64,000 bases of DNA from Flavobacteriaceae bacterium (GCA_027490305.1 JAIXYI010000006.1:38633-102632); one strand, 5' to 3'; counted from the first letter of the stretch, positions 54,037-62,962 are shown. Made by a program: numbers and translations. The notes: generated by a model from the sequence alone, not told the origin.

Positions 54037-54356
54037 TGGCCGATAACGAGAACTTTTTTGAAAAGGTATACGAAGTCGTTCGACGCATCCCGGAGGGAAA
54101 AGTCACCTCGTATGGCGCCATTGCCAACCATCTGGGGACCGCCCGTTCCGCCCGTATGGTCGGTTGGGCCATGAATGCCTGTGCCGGACGCGATGACGTG
54201 CCCGCCCATCGGGTTGTCAACCGTAACGGCGTGCTGACCGGAAAATTCCATTTTCAGGGTACCAATCTGATGCAACAATTGCTCGAGAACGAAGGCATCC
54301 GGGTGGAAGACAACCAGGTTGTCGATTTCGACCAGCATTTCTGGCACCCGCACTGA
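54036..54356 (+). CDS. Alkyltransferase-like (ATL) protein
   Basis: This 106-residue protein is the DNA-binding domain of O6-methylguanine methyltransferase (helix-turn-helix with TSYGAIANHLG). The acceptor cysteine of the PCHR signature is replaced by alanine (Pro56-Ala57-His58-Arg59). Such ATL proteins bind alkylated guanine without repairing it and feed nucleotide excision repair. The C to A change matches the ATL class, so it is probably not a broken MGMT gene. It overlaps the LysE-type gene. Confidence 0.9.
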   Translation: MADNENFFEKVYEVVRRIPEGKVTSYGAIANHLGTARSARMVGWAMNACAGRDDVPAHRVVNRNGVLTGKFHFQGTNLMQQLLENEGIRVEDNQVVDFDQHFWHPH

Positions 54357-54357
54357 A

Positions 54358-55677
54358 TTAACGATAGGGCAGCGTCACGACGAACCGCGCACCTTCGCCT
54401 TCCGGGGCGTAGTGCAGGTAGCCACCATGCGCTTCGGTGATATTTCGCGACAACGTTAACCCAATGCCCGCGCCTTCCTTTCGGGTGGTGAAAAACGGCT
54501 GGAAGATTTTGTCGCGTATTTCTTTTTCAACGCCTTTTCCCGAATCCCAAAGGGTGATATAGAGGCGGTGGTTCTCGACTATAGACGCGATTCGGATGGC
54601 TTTAGGGGTCTGTTCTTTCACCGCATGCACGCTATTGGTGAGGAGGTTGATGATGACCTGTTCCATCTGCTGTCGGTCAAGTTCGACTGTTATCGCCTGT
54701 ATATCGGTTTCGACCGCGATGCCTTCACTGTCGAATACCGGCTGCATCAGGCTCACGCACGAGGCGATAAGTTCGGGCAGGGAAGTGGGCACTTTTGCCG
54801 GGGACGGCAGTAGTGTCAGCTTGCGGTAATTTTCTACAAACGATTGCAGGTGCTGGGTGCGGTTGGCAATCGTCGAAAGGCTTTTGCGCACATCGTCGAG
54901 GTCGTCGTCGGTGATGGTATCGCCCGAAAACACCTGCTGCAGGCTTTGCGAAAGTGAATGGATCGGCGTCAGCGAATTCATCAGCTCGTGTGAAATCACG
55001 TTCATTAGGTTGATCCAGGCCTGTTTTTCTTTTTTCTCAACCACCGATTGGATGCTGTCGAGCAGGATACTATAATAGGTCTGACCAAACGAATCGGTTC
55101 TTGACGTGCGTACAGAGAAAGTCTGTGTTTCGCTTTCGTCGATGCGGATGTCGGCGGATGTCTTCATCTCCGCAAACCCACTGTTTTCGATGACGGCACA
55201 GAACGACGGCAGCCGGTCTTTCAGCATGGTCCATTGCCGGAAGGCCGGTACACCAAAAACGGACGAGAATTGCCGGTTCATCAGGAAGACGGTCCAGTCA
55301 TCGTCTTCTTTCCGAAGGATGAGGATGGCGGTATCAATGTCGTGCAGTATCGATCGAAACAATTCTTCCCGCGACACCTGTTCGTGCTGTTTCTGTCGCT
55401 GCGTTTCGAAAAGACGGTAGAGCGTGGCATAATTTCCGGTGCGATACGAGGCCGGAAGGCGCGACGAAAAGTCGTGTTGCAGAATGGCTTCTATCGTTTT
55501 GTCATACACCAAGGCGCGACTTCTGATGGCCTGGTACAAAGCGGCCAATGCCAGTAATGCAAAGAGGAAAAGTAGCAATCCGGTGTACGGATACCCGTAT
55601 CCAAACAGTAGCCCCGATCCGCCCAACATCAGCGCTACCAAAAGTACCCTTAAGAATAATTGCGTAGCCGAGGTCAT
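54358..55677 (-). CDS. Sensor histidine kinase of the NtrB type
   Basis: This 439-residue kinase has two N-terminal membrane segments (about 8-28 and 33-52), a PAS-like region (about 110-210), then HisKA with VISHELMNSLTPI and a HATPase domain (NLLTNSVHAV, GKGVEKEI, GAGIGLTLSRNI). NtrB/AtoS-type kinases pair with sigma54 activators. Its start overlaps the stop of the activator gene (ATGA at 55674-55677), so the pair is one unit. The signal is unknown. Confidence 0.9.
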   Translation of the reverse strand: MTSATQLFLRVLLVALMLGGSGLLFGYGYPYTGLLLFLFALLALAALYQAIRSRALVYDKTIEAILQHDFSSRLPASYRTGNYATLYRLFETQRQKQHEQVSREELFRSILHDIDTAILILRKEDDDWTVFLMNRQFSSVFGVPAFRQWTMLKDRLPSFCAVIENSGFAEMKTSADIRIDESETQTFSVRTSRTDSFGQTYYSILLDSIQSVVEKKEKQAWINLMNVISHELMNSLTPIHSLSQSLQQVFSGDTITDDDLDDVRKSLSTIANRTQHLQSFVENYRKLTLLPSPAKVPTSLPELIASCVSLMQPVFDSEGIAVETDIQAITVELDRQQMEQVIINLLTNSVHAVKEQTPKAIRIASIVENHRLYITLWDSGKGVEKEIRDKIFQPFFTTRKEGAGIGLTLSRNITEAHGGYLHYAPEGEGARFVVTLPYR

Positions 55678-57029
55678 GACAAGTCGGGATTGATACCGTA
55701 TTTTTCCAGTCGACGATATAGTGCCCCGCGCGAGAGCCCCAGTTCCTCAGCCGTCCGGCTTACGTTGCCGCCGTGTTTGGCGAGGGCGCGTTCGATGGCG
55801 TTGCGTTCAAGTCCGGAGAGGCCTGTTTCGGTTTCTTCCGACTGTACGGGAACGAAGTCGAGTATGTCGAGGTCGCGCACGCTGATCGGACTCCCGTCGC
55901 TCAGGATTACGGCGCGTTCGATTTTGTTTTCCATTTCCCGGATGTTGCCCGGCCACGGATAGCGTTCGAGCCATTCGAGGTTTTCGTGCGCAAAGGTGAG
56001 GGCGGGCATTTCATACTTCATCGCTTTTTCGGCAAGAAGGAATGCCGCCATCGGCACAATATCCCCTTTGCGTTCCCGCAGTGGCGGAAGGGTGATTTCC
56101 ATGGTATTGATCCGATAAAAGAGATCTTCCCGGAACTGCTTTTCCCGCACCTCTTTTCGTATGTCGCTATTCGTTGCCGAGATGATCCGCACATTCAGCG
56201 GTCGTGGTTTGCTTTCTCCCAGGCGTACCACTGATTTCGTCTGTAAAACCGATAACAGTTTGGCCTGTAAGTGCAGGGGCACGTTGCCGATTTCATCGAG
56301 GAAGATCGTGCCTCCCTCTGCTGCTTCGAAGCGTCCGGGCGTATCGGTTTTGGCATCGGTAAAGGCGCCTTTTGCGTAGCCGAAGAGTTCGCTTTCAAAC
56401 AGCGTATCGCTCAATGACCCAAGGTCAACGTGCACGAACGGCGCGTCTTTTCGGGGCGATTGTCGGTGGATGTGTTCGGCGAAGACGTACTTTCCGGTGC
56501 CATTTTCCCCCAATAACAAAACATTCGCGTCGGTTTTGGCCACTTTTTCCGCTATGGCGTAGGCCTGTCGGATTTTGTCGGAAGTGCCCGTGAAGTATTG
56601 TTTTTCCCCGCTAAAGGTCACCGGTTTTCGTTGTCGCTTCCGGCTTTCAGCCAATGCATTGTTAACCGTTAGCAGCAATTTGTCGTTGTCCCACGGTTTC
56701 ATGATATAGTCGAACGCACCTTTCCGCATCCCTTCAACAGCCGTCTCTATTTTGCCGAACGCCGTCATAAGGATGACCGCCGTTTCGGGCGATTTTTCCC
56801 CGATTTCCTTTAACCAGTGGATGCCCTCGCGCCCGTCTTCAAAACCAATACGGTAGTTCATGTCGATTAGGGCGACATCGACGGCATGCTGCCCCAAAAT
56901 CGCATACAATTCTCTTGGATTGGCGGTGGTCAGGACGGTCTCAAACTGTTTTTTGAGCGCCATTTTCGCCGCAAAAAGGATCTCTTCCTGGTCGTCTACC
57001 ACCACTATGCAGGCCTGTTTTTTTCTCAT
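55674..57029 (-). CDS. NtrC-family sigma54-dependent response regulator
   Basis: This 451-residue activator has a receiver domain (Asp56, DVALIDM), an AAA+ domain with Walker A GENGTGK (174-180), Walker B GGTIFLDEI, and a C-terminal Fis-type HTH (ERALAKHGGNVSRTAEELG). The sigma54-contact loop reads GAFTDA (221-226), with Asp in place of the canonical Gly of GAFTGA. The kinase is encoded next to it with a 4-nt overlap. It diverges from the adaptor gene, whose upstream region carries candidate activator sites and a -24/-12 element. Confidence 0.94.
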   Translation of the reverse strand: MRKKQACIVVVDDQEEILFAAKMALKKQFETVLTTANPRELYAILGQHAVDVALIDMNYRIGFEDGREGIHWLKEIGEKSPETAVILMTAFGKIETAVEGMRKGAFDYIMKPWDNDKLLLTVNNALAESRKRQRKPVTFSGEKQYFTGTSDKIRQAYAIAEKVAKTDANVLLLGENGTGKYVFAEHIHRQSPRKDAPFVHVDLGSLSDTLFESELFGYAKGAFTDAKTDTPGRFEAAEGGTIFLDEIGNVPLHLQAKLLSVLQTKSVVRLGESKPRPLNVRIISATNSDIRKEVREKQFREDLFYRINTMEITLPPLRERKGDIVPMAAFLLAEKAMKYEMPALTFAHENLEWLERYPWPGNIREMENKIERAVILSDGSPISVRDLDILDFVPVQSEETETGLSGLERNAIERALAKHGGNVSRTAEELGLSRGALYRRLEKYGINPDLS

Positions 57030-57041
57030 GGTCGTATCCCG

Positions 57042-57080
57042 CTGTTCGGAAGCGGACGGTTAGTGTCCGGAAATGGACAC
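57042..57080. promoter_or_regulatory. Candidate upstream activator sites, two tandem dyads
   Basis: Site 2 (57063-57080) is a perfect dyad, GTGTCC-N6-GGACAC. Site 1 (57042-57059) matches it at 13 of 18 positions and begins 21 bp earlier, two helical turns. They are 64 bp upstream of the -24 element, the usual distance for NtrC-type activators. Confidence 0.7.
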
Positions 57081-57143
57081 CCGCCGTTTCGCAATACCGA
57101 ATTAATGACTTGTAAGACAAATACTTGCATTTTATTTTTTTAG

Positions 57144-57157
57144 TGGCACGGTTTTGC
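57144..57157 (+). promoter_or_regulatory. Sigma54-type -24/-12 promoter-like element of the adaptor gene
   Basis: TGGCACG (57144-57150) and TTGC (57154-57157) match the -24 and -12 boxes, but the spacer is one base shorter than the usual 10 nt between GG and GC. A start near 57169 would leave a leader of about 14 nt before the ATG. Confidence 0.6.
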
Positions 57158-57182
57158 TAAAAGGACTGTCAAATTTGTAATA

Positions 57183-58418
57183 ATGGACACTGTCATCCCT
57201 CGTAAAAGTAAAAAAATTCGCTTCGTAGCCGCAGGTGCTGTCGTGATTTTATTGCTCGGCGCACTCACTTGGATGGCGTTTTCACGGAAGCGGGAACTCG
57301 ACGTCAAAAAGGGTGAGGTGCTCATCAAAACGGCCTCGGAGGAGCCCTTTGAAGATTTCACCGTGTTTAACGCCCGGGTCGAGCCGTTGCAGACGATGCT
57401 CATAAACGTATTGGAAAGCGGATCGGTGCAACAGATTTTTGCCGAGAACGGTTCCGTCGTCGAGAAAGGGCAACCGCTGGTGAAACTGTATAACCCCAAT
57501 TCCGAACTCAGTTATATGAACCAGGAAACGGCCGTCATCGAGCAGATGAACAACCTTAATAACGGCAAGCTAAACATCCGCAACCAGGAATTGAGCCTCA
57601 CGAAAGATGTGTCTTCCATTGAACACGACTATAATGAAGCAAAACGGTTATACGACCTCAATTCAGTGCTGTTCGACAAAGGCGTGATTTCCCGTAATGA
57701 CTGGAATATCACCAAAGAAGCCTACCGCTACCAGTCGGAGCGCCGCAACCAGATTCTCGAGGGCATCAAACGCGAAAAGGCGAGCAACCGCATCCAGATT
57801 GCGCAGATCAACCGTTCGCTGGCGACCATGGAGAAAAGCCTCGCGATTATTCGGGCCAACAAGAACAACCTGTTGGTACTGGCGCCGGTATCGGGTACGC
57901 TGACGTCGTTTGAGCCCGTACTCGGGAAACAGTATGGAGGCGGCGAAACCCTCGGTAAAATCGACCTGAAAAAAGGCTACAAGCTCACGGCTGAGGTCGA
58001 CGAATTCTACCTCGACAAAATCGCGGAGGGCCAAAAAGGGCATATCGATGTGGCAGGGAAAGACGTAACTGTGATCGTGACCAAACGGGTGCCCGAAGTA
58101 AAAGGCGGACGTTTCACGGTCGAGCTCGCCTTTCTAGGAGCGCAGCCGCAGGTGCAACAGGGCACGAGCTTCGGAGTCAGGCTCACGCTGTCGGCCAGTC
58201 GCCGGTCGCTGGTGGTGCCCAAAGGCAGCTTTTATTCTGATACCGCCGGCAAATGGATTTTTGTCGTCAACGGTGCGACCGCCCAACGGCGCAGCATCCG
58301 GGTCGGTCGCGAGAACCCCGACTATTACGAAATTACCGAAGGGCTGAAACCGGGCGACCGCGTCATCACCTCGTCGTATCGCGATTTCACCGAGGCCGAT
58401 ATCCTAAACCTTCAATAG
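57183..58418 (+). CDS. HlyD/MacA-type periplasmic adaptor
   Basis: This 411-residue membrane-fusion protein has an N-terminal membrane anchor (about 17-37), a lipoyl-like domain, a coiled-coil hairpin (about 130-240) and a barrel domain ending VITSSYRDFTEADIL. It links an inner-membrane transporter to an outer-membrane channel. The ABC ATPase and permease follow downstream with their own promoter, so together they suggest a MacAB-like tripartite exporter; the outer-membrane partner is not in this window. The start lies just after the -24/-12 element. Confidence 0.88.
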   Translation: MDTVIPRKSKKIRFVAAGAVVILLLGALTWMAFSRKRELDVKKGEVLIKTASEEPFEDFTVFNARVEPLQTMLINVLESGSVQQIFAENGSVVEKGQPLVKLYNPNSELSYMNQETAVIEQMNNLNNGKLNIRNQELSLTKDVSSIEHDYNEAKRLYDLNSVLFDKGVISRNDWNITKEAYRYQSERRNQILEGIKREKASNRIQIAQINRSLATMEKSLAIIRANKNNLLVLAPVSGTLTSFEPVLGKQYGGGETLGKIDLKKGYKLTAEVDEFYLDKIAEGQKGHIDVAGKDVTVIVTKRVPEVKGGRFTVELAFLGAQPQVQQGTSFGVRLTLSASRRSLVVPKGSFYSDTAGKWIFVVNGATAQRRSIRVGRENPDYYEITEGLKPGDRVITSSYRDFTEADILNLQ

Positions 58419-58424
58419 GCGTTT

Positions 58425-58468
58425 CAATCATCAATCAATCATCAATCAATCATCAATCAATCATCAAT
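58425..58468. repeat. Tandem 11-bp repeat, four identical units
   Basis: CAATCATCAAT repeats four times without change at 58425-58468, then decays (atcatc-type) to about 58515. It lies between the adaptor stop and the promoter of the ABC ATPase. The unit length equals about one helical turn. Confidence 0.85.
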
Positions 58469-58589
58469 CATCATCCTAATCATCAATCATCGTTTTCACG
58501 TTAATCATCATCAAAAAATGAAACAGTTAATCTTCTTGTTGCCGCATCCATCAGGCCGGTTTTCCGTCCTCTTCCAACCGAAAGGCGCG

Positions 58590-58597
58590 TATTTTTG
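58590..58597 (+). promoter_or_regulatory. Promoter -7 element of the ABC transporter genes
   Basis: TATTTTTG is an exact TAnnTTTG match 30 nt before the ATG at 58628, so ATPase and permease can be transcribed apart from the sigma54-controlled adaptor. Confidence 0.68.
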
Positions 58598-58627
58598 TAT
58601 TCCTTCCCAATCCTTAACTCCTTCAAC

Positions 58628-59338
58628 ATGATCCAGATCCAGAACCTCACCCGCGTTTTCCGCACGGAAGAAGTAGAAACCACCGCCCTCAACGGCGTCA
58701 GCCTGACCATTGAACAGGGCGATTTTATCTCGATTATGGGTCCGTCGGGCTGTGGGAAGTCGACCCTCCTCAATATCGTCGGCCTGCTCGATGGTCCGAC
58801 TTCAGGAAGTTATACGCTGCTGGGCAACGAGATGGCCGGACTGAAGGAAGCGGAACGGGCGCTTGTAAGAAAAGAGAACATCGGGTTTATCTTCCAGAAT
58901 TTCAATCTCATCGATGAATTGTCGGTATACGATAACATCGAATTGCCACTGCTGTACAATAAAGTGGGCGCATCCGAACGGAAAGCAAAAGTGGCGGCGA
59001 TCGCCGAGAAACTGGGCATTTCGCATCGGCTGAAACACTATCCCCAGCAACTTTCGGGTGGACAACAGCAGCGTGTGGCCGTAGCGCGGGCGTTGGTGAA
59101 CGATCCGAAGATCATCCTTGCCGACGAGCCCACCGGGAACCTCGACAGCAAAAACGGCTCGGAAGTGATGGAACTCCTTACCGACCTGCACGCGAAAGGC
59201 GCGACCATCCTGATGGTGACGCACTCTGACCACGATGCGTCGTTTTCCCAGAAAACCATCCTGATCCGTGATGGTATCATCTTCTCTGAGAAACAGAACC
59301 AACGTCATGTTGACGTCATTCTTGACACCAACCGATAA
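58628..59338 (+). CDS. ABC transporter ATP-binding protein, MacB/LolD-type
   Basis: This 236-residue ATPase shows Walker A GPSGCGKST (near 37-45), the signature LSGGQQQRVAVARAL and Walker B ILADEPTGNLD. It belongs to the LolD/MacB group that powers FtsX-like permeases. I set the start at ATG 58628 (MIQIQNLTRVF). A 57-codon ORF and the permease follow at once. The export target is unknown. Confidence 0.93.
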   Translation: MIQIQNLTRVFRTEEVETTALNGVSLTIEQGDFISIMGPSGCGKSTLLNIVGLLDGPTSGSYTLLGNEMAGLKEAERALVRKENIGFIFQNFNLIDELSVYDNIELPLLYNKVGASERKAKVAAIAEKLGISHRLKHYPQQLSGGQQQRVAVARALVNDPKIILADEPTGNLDSKNGSEVMELLTDLHAKGATILMVTHSDHDASFSQKTILIRDGIIFSEKQNQRHVDVILDTNR

Positions 59339-59341
59339 GCC

Positions 59342-59515
59342 ATGGTAGCCGTTATCTTCAAAATCCTGCTGTATCTGTCTACCATGGTGAACGGATTCCT
59401 CGCCCATACGCCTGCCATTGCGCCGCCAGGGGCCCCGTGTCTTATTGAGAAAACCGTTGTGATGCCCGAGGCACCGCACGCGCCTGTTCCACCCTGTAAA
59501 CCCGTCGTATCATGA
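59342..59515 (+). CDS. Small 57-aa ORF between ABC ATPase and permease
   Basis: From the ATG at 59342, 3 nt after the ATPase stop, an open frame of 57 codons runs to TGA at 59513-59515, which overlaps the permease start (ATGA). The product has an N-terminal hydrophobic stretch (about residues 2-20) and a Pro/Cys-rich C-terminus. The tight overlaps on both sides suggest it is translated, perhaps as a small membrane subunit or a coupling peptide. I know no family. It may also be merely a translational bridge. Confidence 0.5.
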   Translation: MVAVIFKILLYLSTMVNGFLAHTPAIAPPGAPCLIEKTVVMPEAPHAPVPPCKPVVS

Positions 59516-61941
59516 TCCGCAACTGGCTTCGCATTTTTACCTTCCAGCTCCGCCAGAACAAGTTGTTCACGGCGTTGAACATACTCGGACTTTCGATCGG
59601 TATCAGCGGCCTTCTCTTCGCCATTCTCTATTGGAACGACGAAACAGCCTACGATGCCTGGAATCCGAAAAAAGACAGCACCTATCTCGTCGTCAACGAC
59701 CTGGGTGATATGAACAAATGGGCCGTATCGAGCGCGCCTACCGGTCCGACTCTGCTGCAATTCACGAAAGACGTGCAATCGTATGTGTACTTCAGTGGGT
59801 ATGGTTCCGACAAAGTGACCGTTGGCAAAAAAGCCGAAACGGTGGAAAAGACGCTTTCCGCGCAGGCCAACTTCTTTTCCTTCTTTCCATTCGAATTTGT
59901 GGAGGGAAACCCACAGACCGCCCTGCGTGATGAGAGCGCGGTAGCTATTTCGGAAGCGTTGGCCCGCCGTTTTTTTGGAGACGAAAAGGCACTCGGCAAG
60001 CGCATGACGTTCGGCAAACAGACCTACACCGTACAAGGCGTCTATCGGGTTCCCGGCAAGTCGTCGGTGGCACCCGACCTGGTAGCCAATACCATCGAGC
60101 AACGGCTGAGGGAAGCCAAAGACGACTGGGGTAACTTCAGCTATAACCTGCTGTTGCAGATTGACGACCCGTCGGCCGTTCCGTCGGTGAAAAAGGCGTT
60201 CGATACGATGTATTACGAAAATCGCACGAAAAAATACGCGAAAGCAGCGGGACTTACGCCGGAGGAATTCATCAAAAAGGAAGGCCGCGAGAACCCGGTA
60301 ATCCTTGAGAAATTGGCCGACGCCCGCCTGCATTCGATTGTGCAGGGTTATCCGGAAGGGACAGGTAACTACCGGTTCCTGATGGTTATGATGGCGCTTT
60401 CCATCCTCATACTGGTCTTGTCGATTGTGAATTATGTGAACATGACAACAGCTAACGCGCTGTCGCGGGCCCGGGAGGTTGGCGTTCGCAAAGTTCTGGG
60501 CAGTACCCGATCCGGCATTGTGTGGCAGTTCCTGATGGAGGCTGCTATCCTGACGGCGTTTGCCATTCTGCTCTCGCTGGCGATCGTCGAACTGGCGCTT
60601 CCGTATTACAACGACTTTTTACAAAAACAACTCTCGCTTTCCGGAACCCTTTTTGCGCTGGAACTGGTGGGCATCTTCACCATCGTAGTCGCTATTGCGG
60701 GTATTTTCCCGGCTATCTATGTTTCGAAGTTCCAGACGCTGAAAGTCCTCAAAGGAAATTTCGGTCGCAGCCGCAACGGCATGTGGTTGCGCAACGGGAT
60801 GCTGGTGCTGCAGTTCGCCATCGCCTCCTTTTTTATTGTGGGGTCGAACATCGTGAACGAGCAGATTAATTATATGTCGACGAAGGACTTGGGTTTCCGA
60901 GGTGACCAGGTGTTGCAGGTAACGTTCCGGAACGATTACGATTGGCACGATTCCCTCTATATCCAAAAAATCAACACCCGGATGGCGTTCGTAAAAGAAC
61001 GTATTGCACGCATAGACGGCGTGAAAGGCGTAGCAGCAGGGGCGTTTAATTTTGAAGGAGGTGCGACGTCTTCATCGAGTTTTTCCTATAACAACACCGA
61101 AGTCCAGGGGGAAAACATGGCGACCGACTTTGGGATGTTCGACATCCTCTCGGTCGATGTGGTGAAAGGACGCGATCTCTCGCCTAAATTCGCCTCTGAT
61201 ACCGTTGAATCGATATTGGTCAATGAAACGGCGCTGCGGATGATGCGCGAACCAAATCCGATCGGAAAGGTGGTGAAGTGGAATAACTACCAGCTTCGTA
61301 TCGTAGGGATTGCGAAAGATTTCCATACCAATTCCATGACGGCCCCAATTAAGCCGATGGTATTTATGCATTTCAAAACCGTCGACTGGATGGCCGGAAA
61401 TGCCAATCGCTTCTACATCCGGATCGATCCGGAAAAAACGGAACTGGTAGTGGCAGGACTTGAGAAGCTTTGGAAAACAATGGTGTCTCCGGGTTATCCT
61501 TTTGAATATGATTTTGTGGATAAGGTGTATGCCCGCACCTATCGCTCGTTTGTGTTGCAGCGAAACCTGTTCTTATTGCTCAACATCACCGTCATCGTCA
61601 TCGCACTCTTTGGCCTGTTTGCACTCGCCTCGTATTCGATGGAGCGCCGGATGAAGGAGATCGCCATCCGGAAGACACTCGGTGCCGACACCAAATCCCT
61701 GCTGATGGCCTTGTCGAAGCAGTACCTGGTGTTCTGCGGGATTGGATTTATACTGGCGTTTTTCCCCACGCGCATCGTACTGTCGGAATGGCTGAACGAT
61801 TTTGCGTATCGCATTGACATCACGTTTGTACCCTTCCTGGCCGGGTTCCTGGTTCTGACGGCCCTTACGTTGCTGATCGTGTTGGTACGGGCCTATCGCG
61901 CTACTCGGGTGGATGTGTTGAAATACCTGAAGTATGAGTAG
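59512..61941 (+). CDS. ABC transporter permease, MacB/FtsX-type, duplicated
   Basis: This 809-residue permease has one N-terminal TM (about 22-40), a MacB-like periplasmic domain, three TMs near 290-400 (with SRAREVGVRKVLGS), a TM near 430, a second periplasmic domain, and three C-terminal TMs (about 690-800, with ERRMKEIAIRKTLGAD). The repeat of the FtsX core is common in Bacteroidota ABC-2/MacB permeases. With the adjacent ATPase and adaptor it should export a molecule to or across the envelope. Substrate unknown. The start overlaps the small ORF. Confidence 0.9.
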   Translation: MIRNWLRIFTFQLRQNKLFTALNILGLSIGISGLLFAILYWNDETAYDAWNPKKDSTYLVVNDLGDMNKWAVSSAPTGPTLLQFTKDVQSYVYFSGYGSDKVTVGKKAETVEKTLSAQANFFSFFPFEFVEGNPQTALRDESAVAISEALARRFFGDEKALGKRMTFGKQTYTVQGVYRVPGKSSVAPDLVANTIEQRLREAKDDWGNFSYNLLLQIDDPSAVPSVKKAFDTMYYENRTKKYAKAAGLTPEEFIKKEGRENPVILEKLADARLHSIVQGYPEGTGNYRFLMVMMALSILILVLSIVNYVNMTTANALSRAREVGVRKVLGSTRSGIVWQFLMEAAILTAFAILLSLAIVELALPYYNDFLQKQLSLSGTLFALELVGIFTIVVAIAGIFPAIYVSKFQTLKVLKGNFGRSRNGMWLRNGMLVLQFAIASFFIVGSNIVNEQINYMSTKDLGFRGDQVLQVTFRNDYDWHDSLYIQKINTRMAFVKERIARIDGVKGVAAGAFNFEGGATSSSSFSYNNTEVQGENMATDFGMFDILSVDVVKGRDLSPKFASDTVESILVNETALRMMREPNPIGKVVKWNNYQLRIVGIAKDFHTNSMTAPIKPMVFMHFKTVDWMAGNANRFYIRIDPEKTELVVAGLEKLWKTMVSPGYPFEYDFVDKVYARTYRSFVLQRNLFLLLNITVIVIALFGLFALASYSMERRMKEIAIRKTLGADTKSLLMALSKQYLVFCGIGFILAFFPTRIVLSEWLNDFAYRIDITFVPFLAGFLVLTALTLLIVLVRAYRATRVDVLKYLKYE

Positions 61942-61992
61942 TCGTCGTTGAGGATTAAGAACGAACCATCATTTATTAACAAACTAAGAAAG

Positions 61993-62013
61993 GCCCAATA
62001 ATAATGGGCTTTT
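61993..62013 (+). terminator. Terminator of the ABC transporter operon
   Basis: gccca (61993-61997) and tgggc (62005-62009) form a short stem followed by tttt, about 50 nt after the permease stop. Confidence 0.75.
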
Positions 62014-62027
62014 CCCGTTTGCGAATT

Positions 62028-62891
62028 ATGAACCGATGGATACTTCTGGCGATTTTGTGTGGGTTATTGTCCTGCAAAGAACCCAAACAGCGTGCGGTGT
62101 TACAACCCGTTTTGGCGCATAAGGAGCCGGAAGTCGGATTTTACGTCGATTCAGATTCAATGCTCGAGTCACAACCGCGATTCCGGGCGCTGGAACTCGG
62201 CCTGTGTGATGGGCCAGTTCCCCTTTTTGTTGAGATGGATGGTTACTATATGAAGAAGTGGTCGCCTAATTATTCCGTATACACTGCATCCTATTCTCCT
62301 TTTGAGCTTCGACTGCGGACAAGCCAGGGGTCGGCGACGGGTTTTGTTTTCAAACGACTGTCATGGCCGTTTTTCACCCAGGCAGACGCTGAAAAATACG
62401 GCAATGAAGGCGATACATCCGCCATTCAGGCGTTTTTCTCCGGAATCGAAGCGTGTAAGGCGGTTCCTGTCAAGGTCAATGAAGTACGGCTGGTCAACGT
62501 GACGCCAGTTTCCCAAAGTCTTCATTTCCATTGGAATTGGCCTTCTCTTCTCCTTCAGGAAGCCCGGGACGAAAACGGTGTTTGGCGCCCGATTGAACAC
62601 CTGGTTCCACAAATACCAGAATTTTGTGGAACTGCCACAGCGTCCGGCAGGCGTATATTGCAATTGCCTCCGGGGGCTGCTTTGACTGTGGCGGTTCCTG
62701 CTTACAAAGGAACGTTTCGAACAAAGATCCGGGTGCGTGCCCAAATCGACGGCTATACCTTTTTCTCCAATGAAATTGATGGAACCATCAACAAAGGACA
62801 ATTTGACACGGGCTTTCTAAAAGCGTATTTAAAAGACCGTAGCATGATCGACGATAGCGAGCATTTGAGGTGGTATTTTCTTAAAGATTAA
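62028..62891 (+). CDS. Hypothetical lipoprotein
   Basis: This 287-residue protein starts at ATG 62028 (MNRWILLAIL) with a lipoprotein signal peptide and lipobox LLSC (Cys16). A codon further upstream in frame falls inside the terminator hairpin, so it is not used. The mature part is beta-rich with two Cys besides the lipidation site (in LGLCDGP and IEACKA). I do not recognise the family. No neighbour suggests a function. Confidence 0.75.
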   Translation: MNRWILLAILCGLLSCKEPKQRAVLQPVLAHKEPEVGFYVDSDSMLESQPRFRALELGLCDGPVPLFVEMDGYYMKKWSPNYSVYTASYSPFELRLRTSQGSATGFVFKRLSWPFFTQADAEKYGNEGDTSAIQAFFSGIEACKAVPVKVNEVRLVNVTPVSQSLHFHWNWPSLLLQEARDENGVWRPIEHLVPQIPEFCGTATASGRRILQLPPGAALTVAVPAYKGTFRTKIRVRAQIDGYTFFSNEIDGTINKGQFDTGFLKAYLKDRSMIDDSEHLRWYFLKD

Positions 62892-62962
62892 AAAACGTCT
62901 TAAGTTCGTAGCCCCACATTTCTTTATTGTTGAGGATACTTGGTCTTTATGACTTTCCCCCG

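Noticed and set aside
54036..54356. Inactivated MGMT gene
   Set aside because: Cys to Ala in PCHR with an otherwise intact DNA-binding domain is the defined ATL class, so it is more likely functional.
58425..58515. Short CRISPR-like array
   Set aside because: The units are contiguous with no spacers and no cas genes are near.
58518..58631. 37-codon ORF before the ABC ATPase
   Set aside because: The ATPase promoter lies within it and its stop overlaps the ATPase start by chance; no hydrophobic or conserved pattern is seen.
62004..62027. Upstream start for the lipoprotein at 62028
   Set aside because: That codon falls within the terminator hairpin, and the extra residues would precede the lipoprotein signal peptide.
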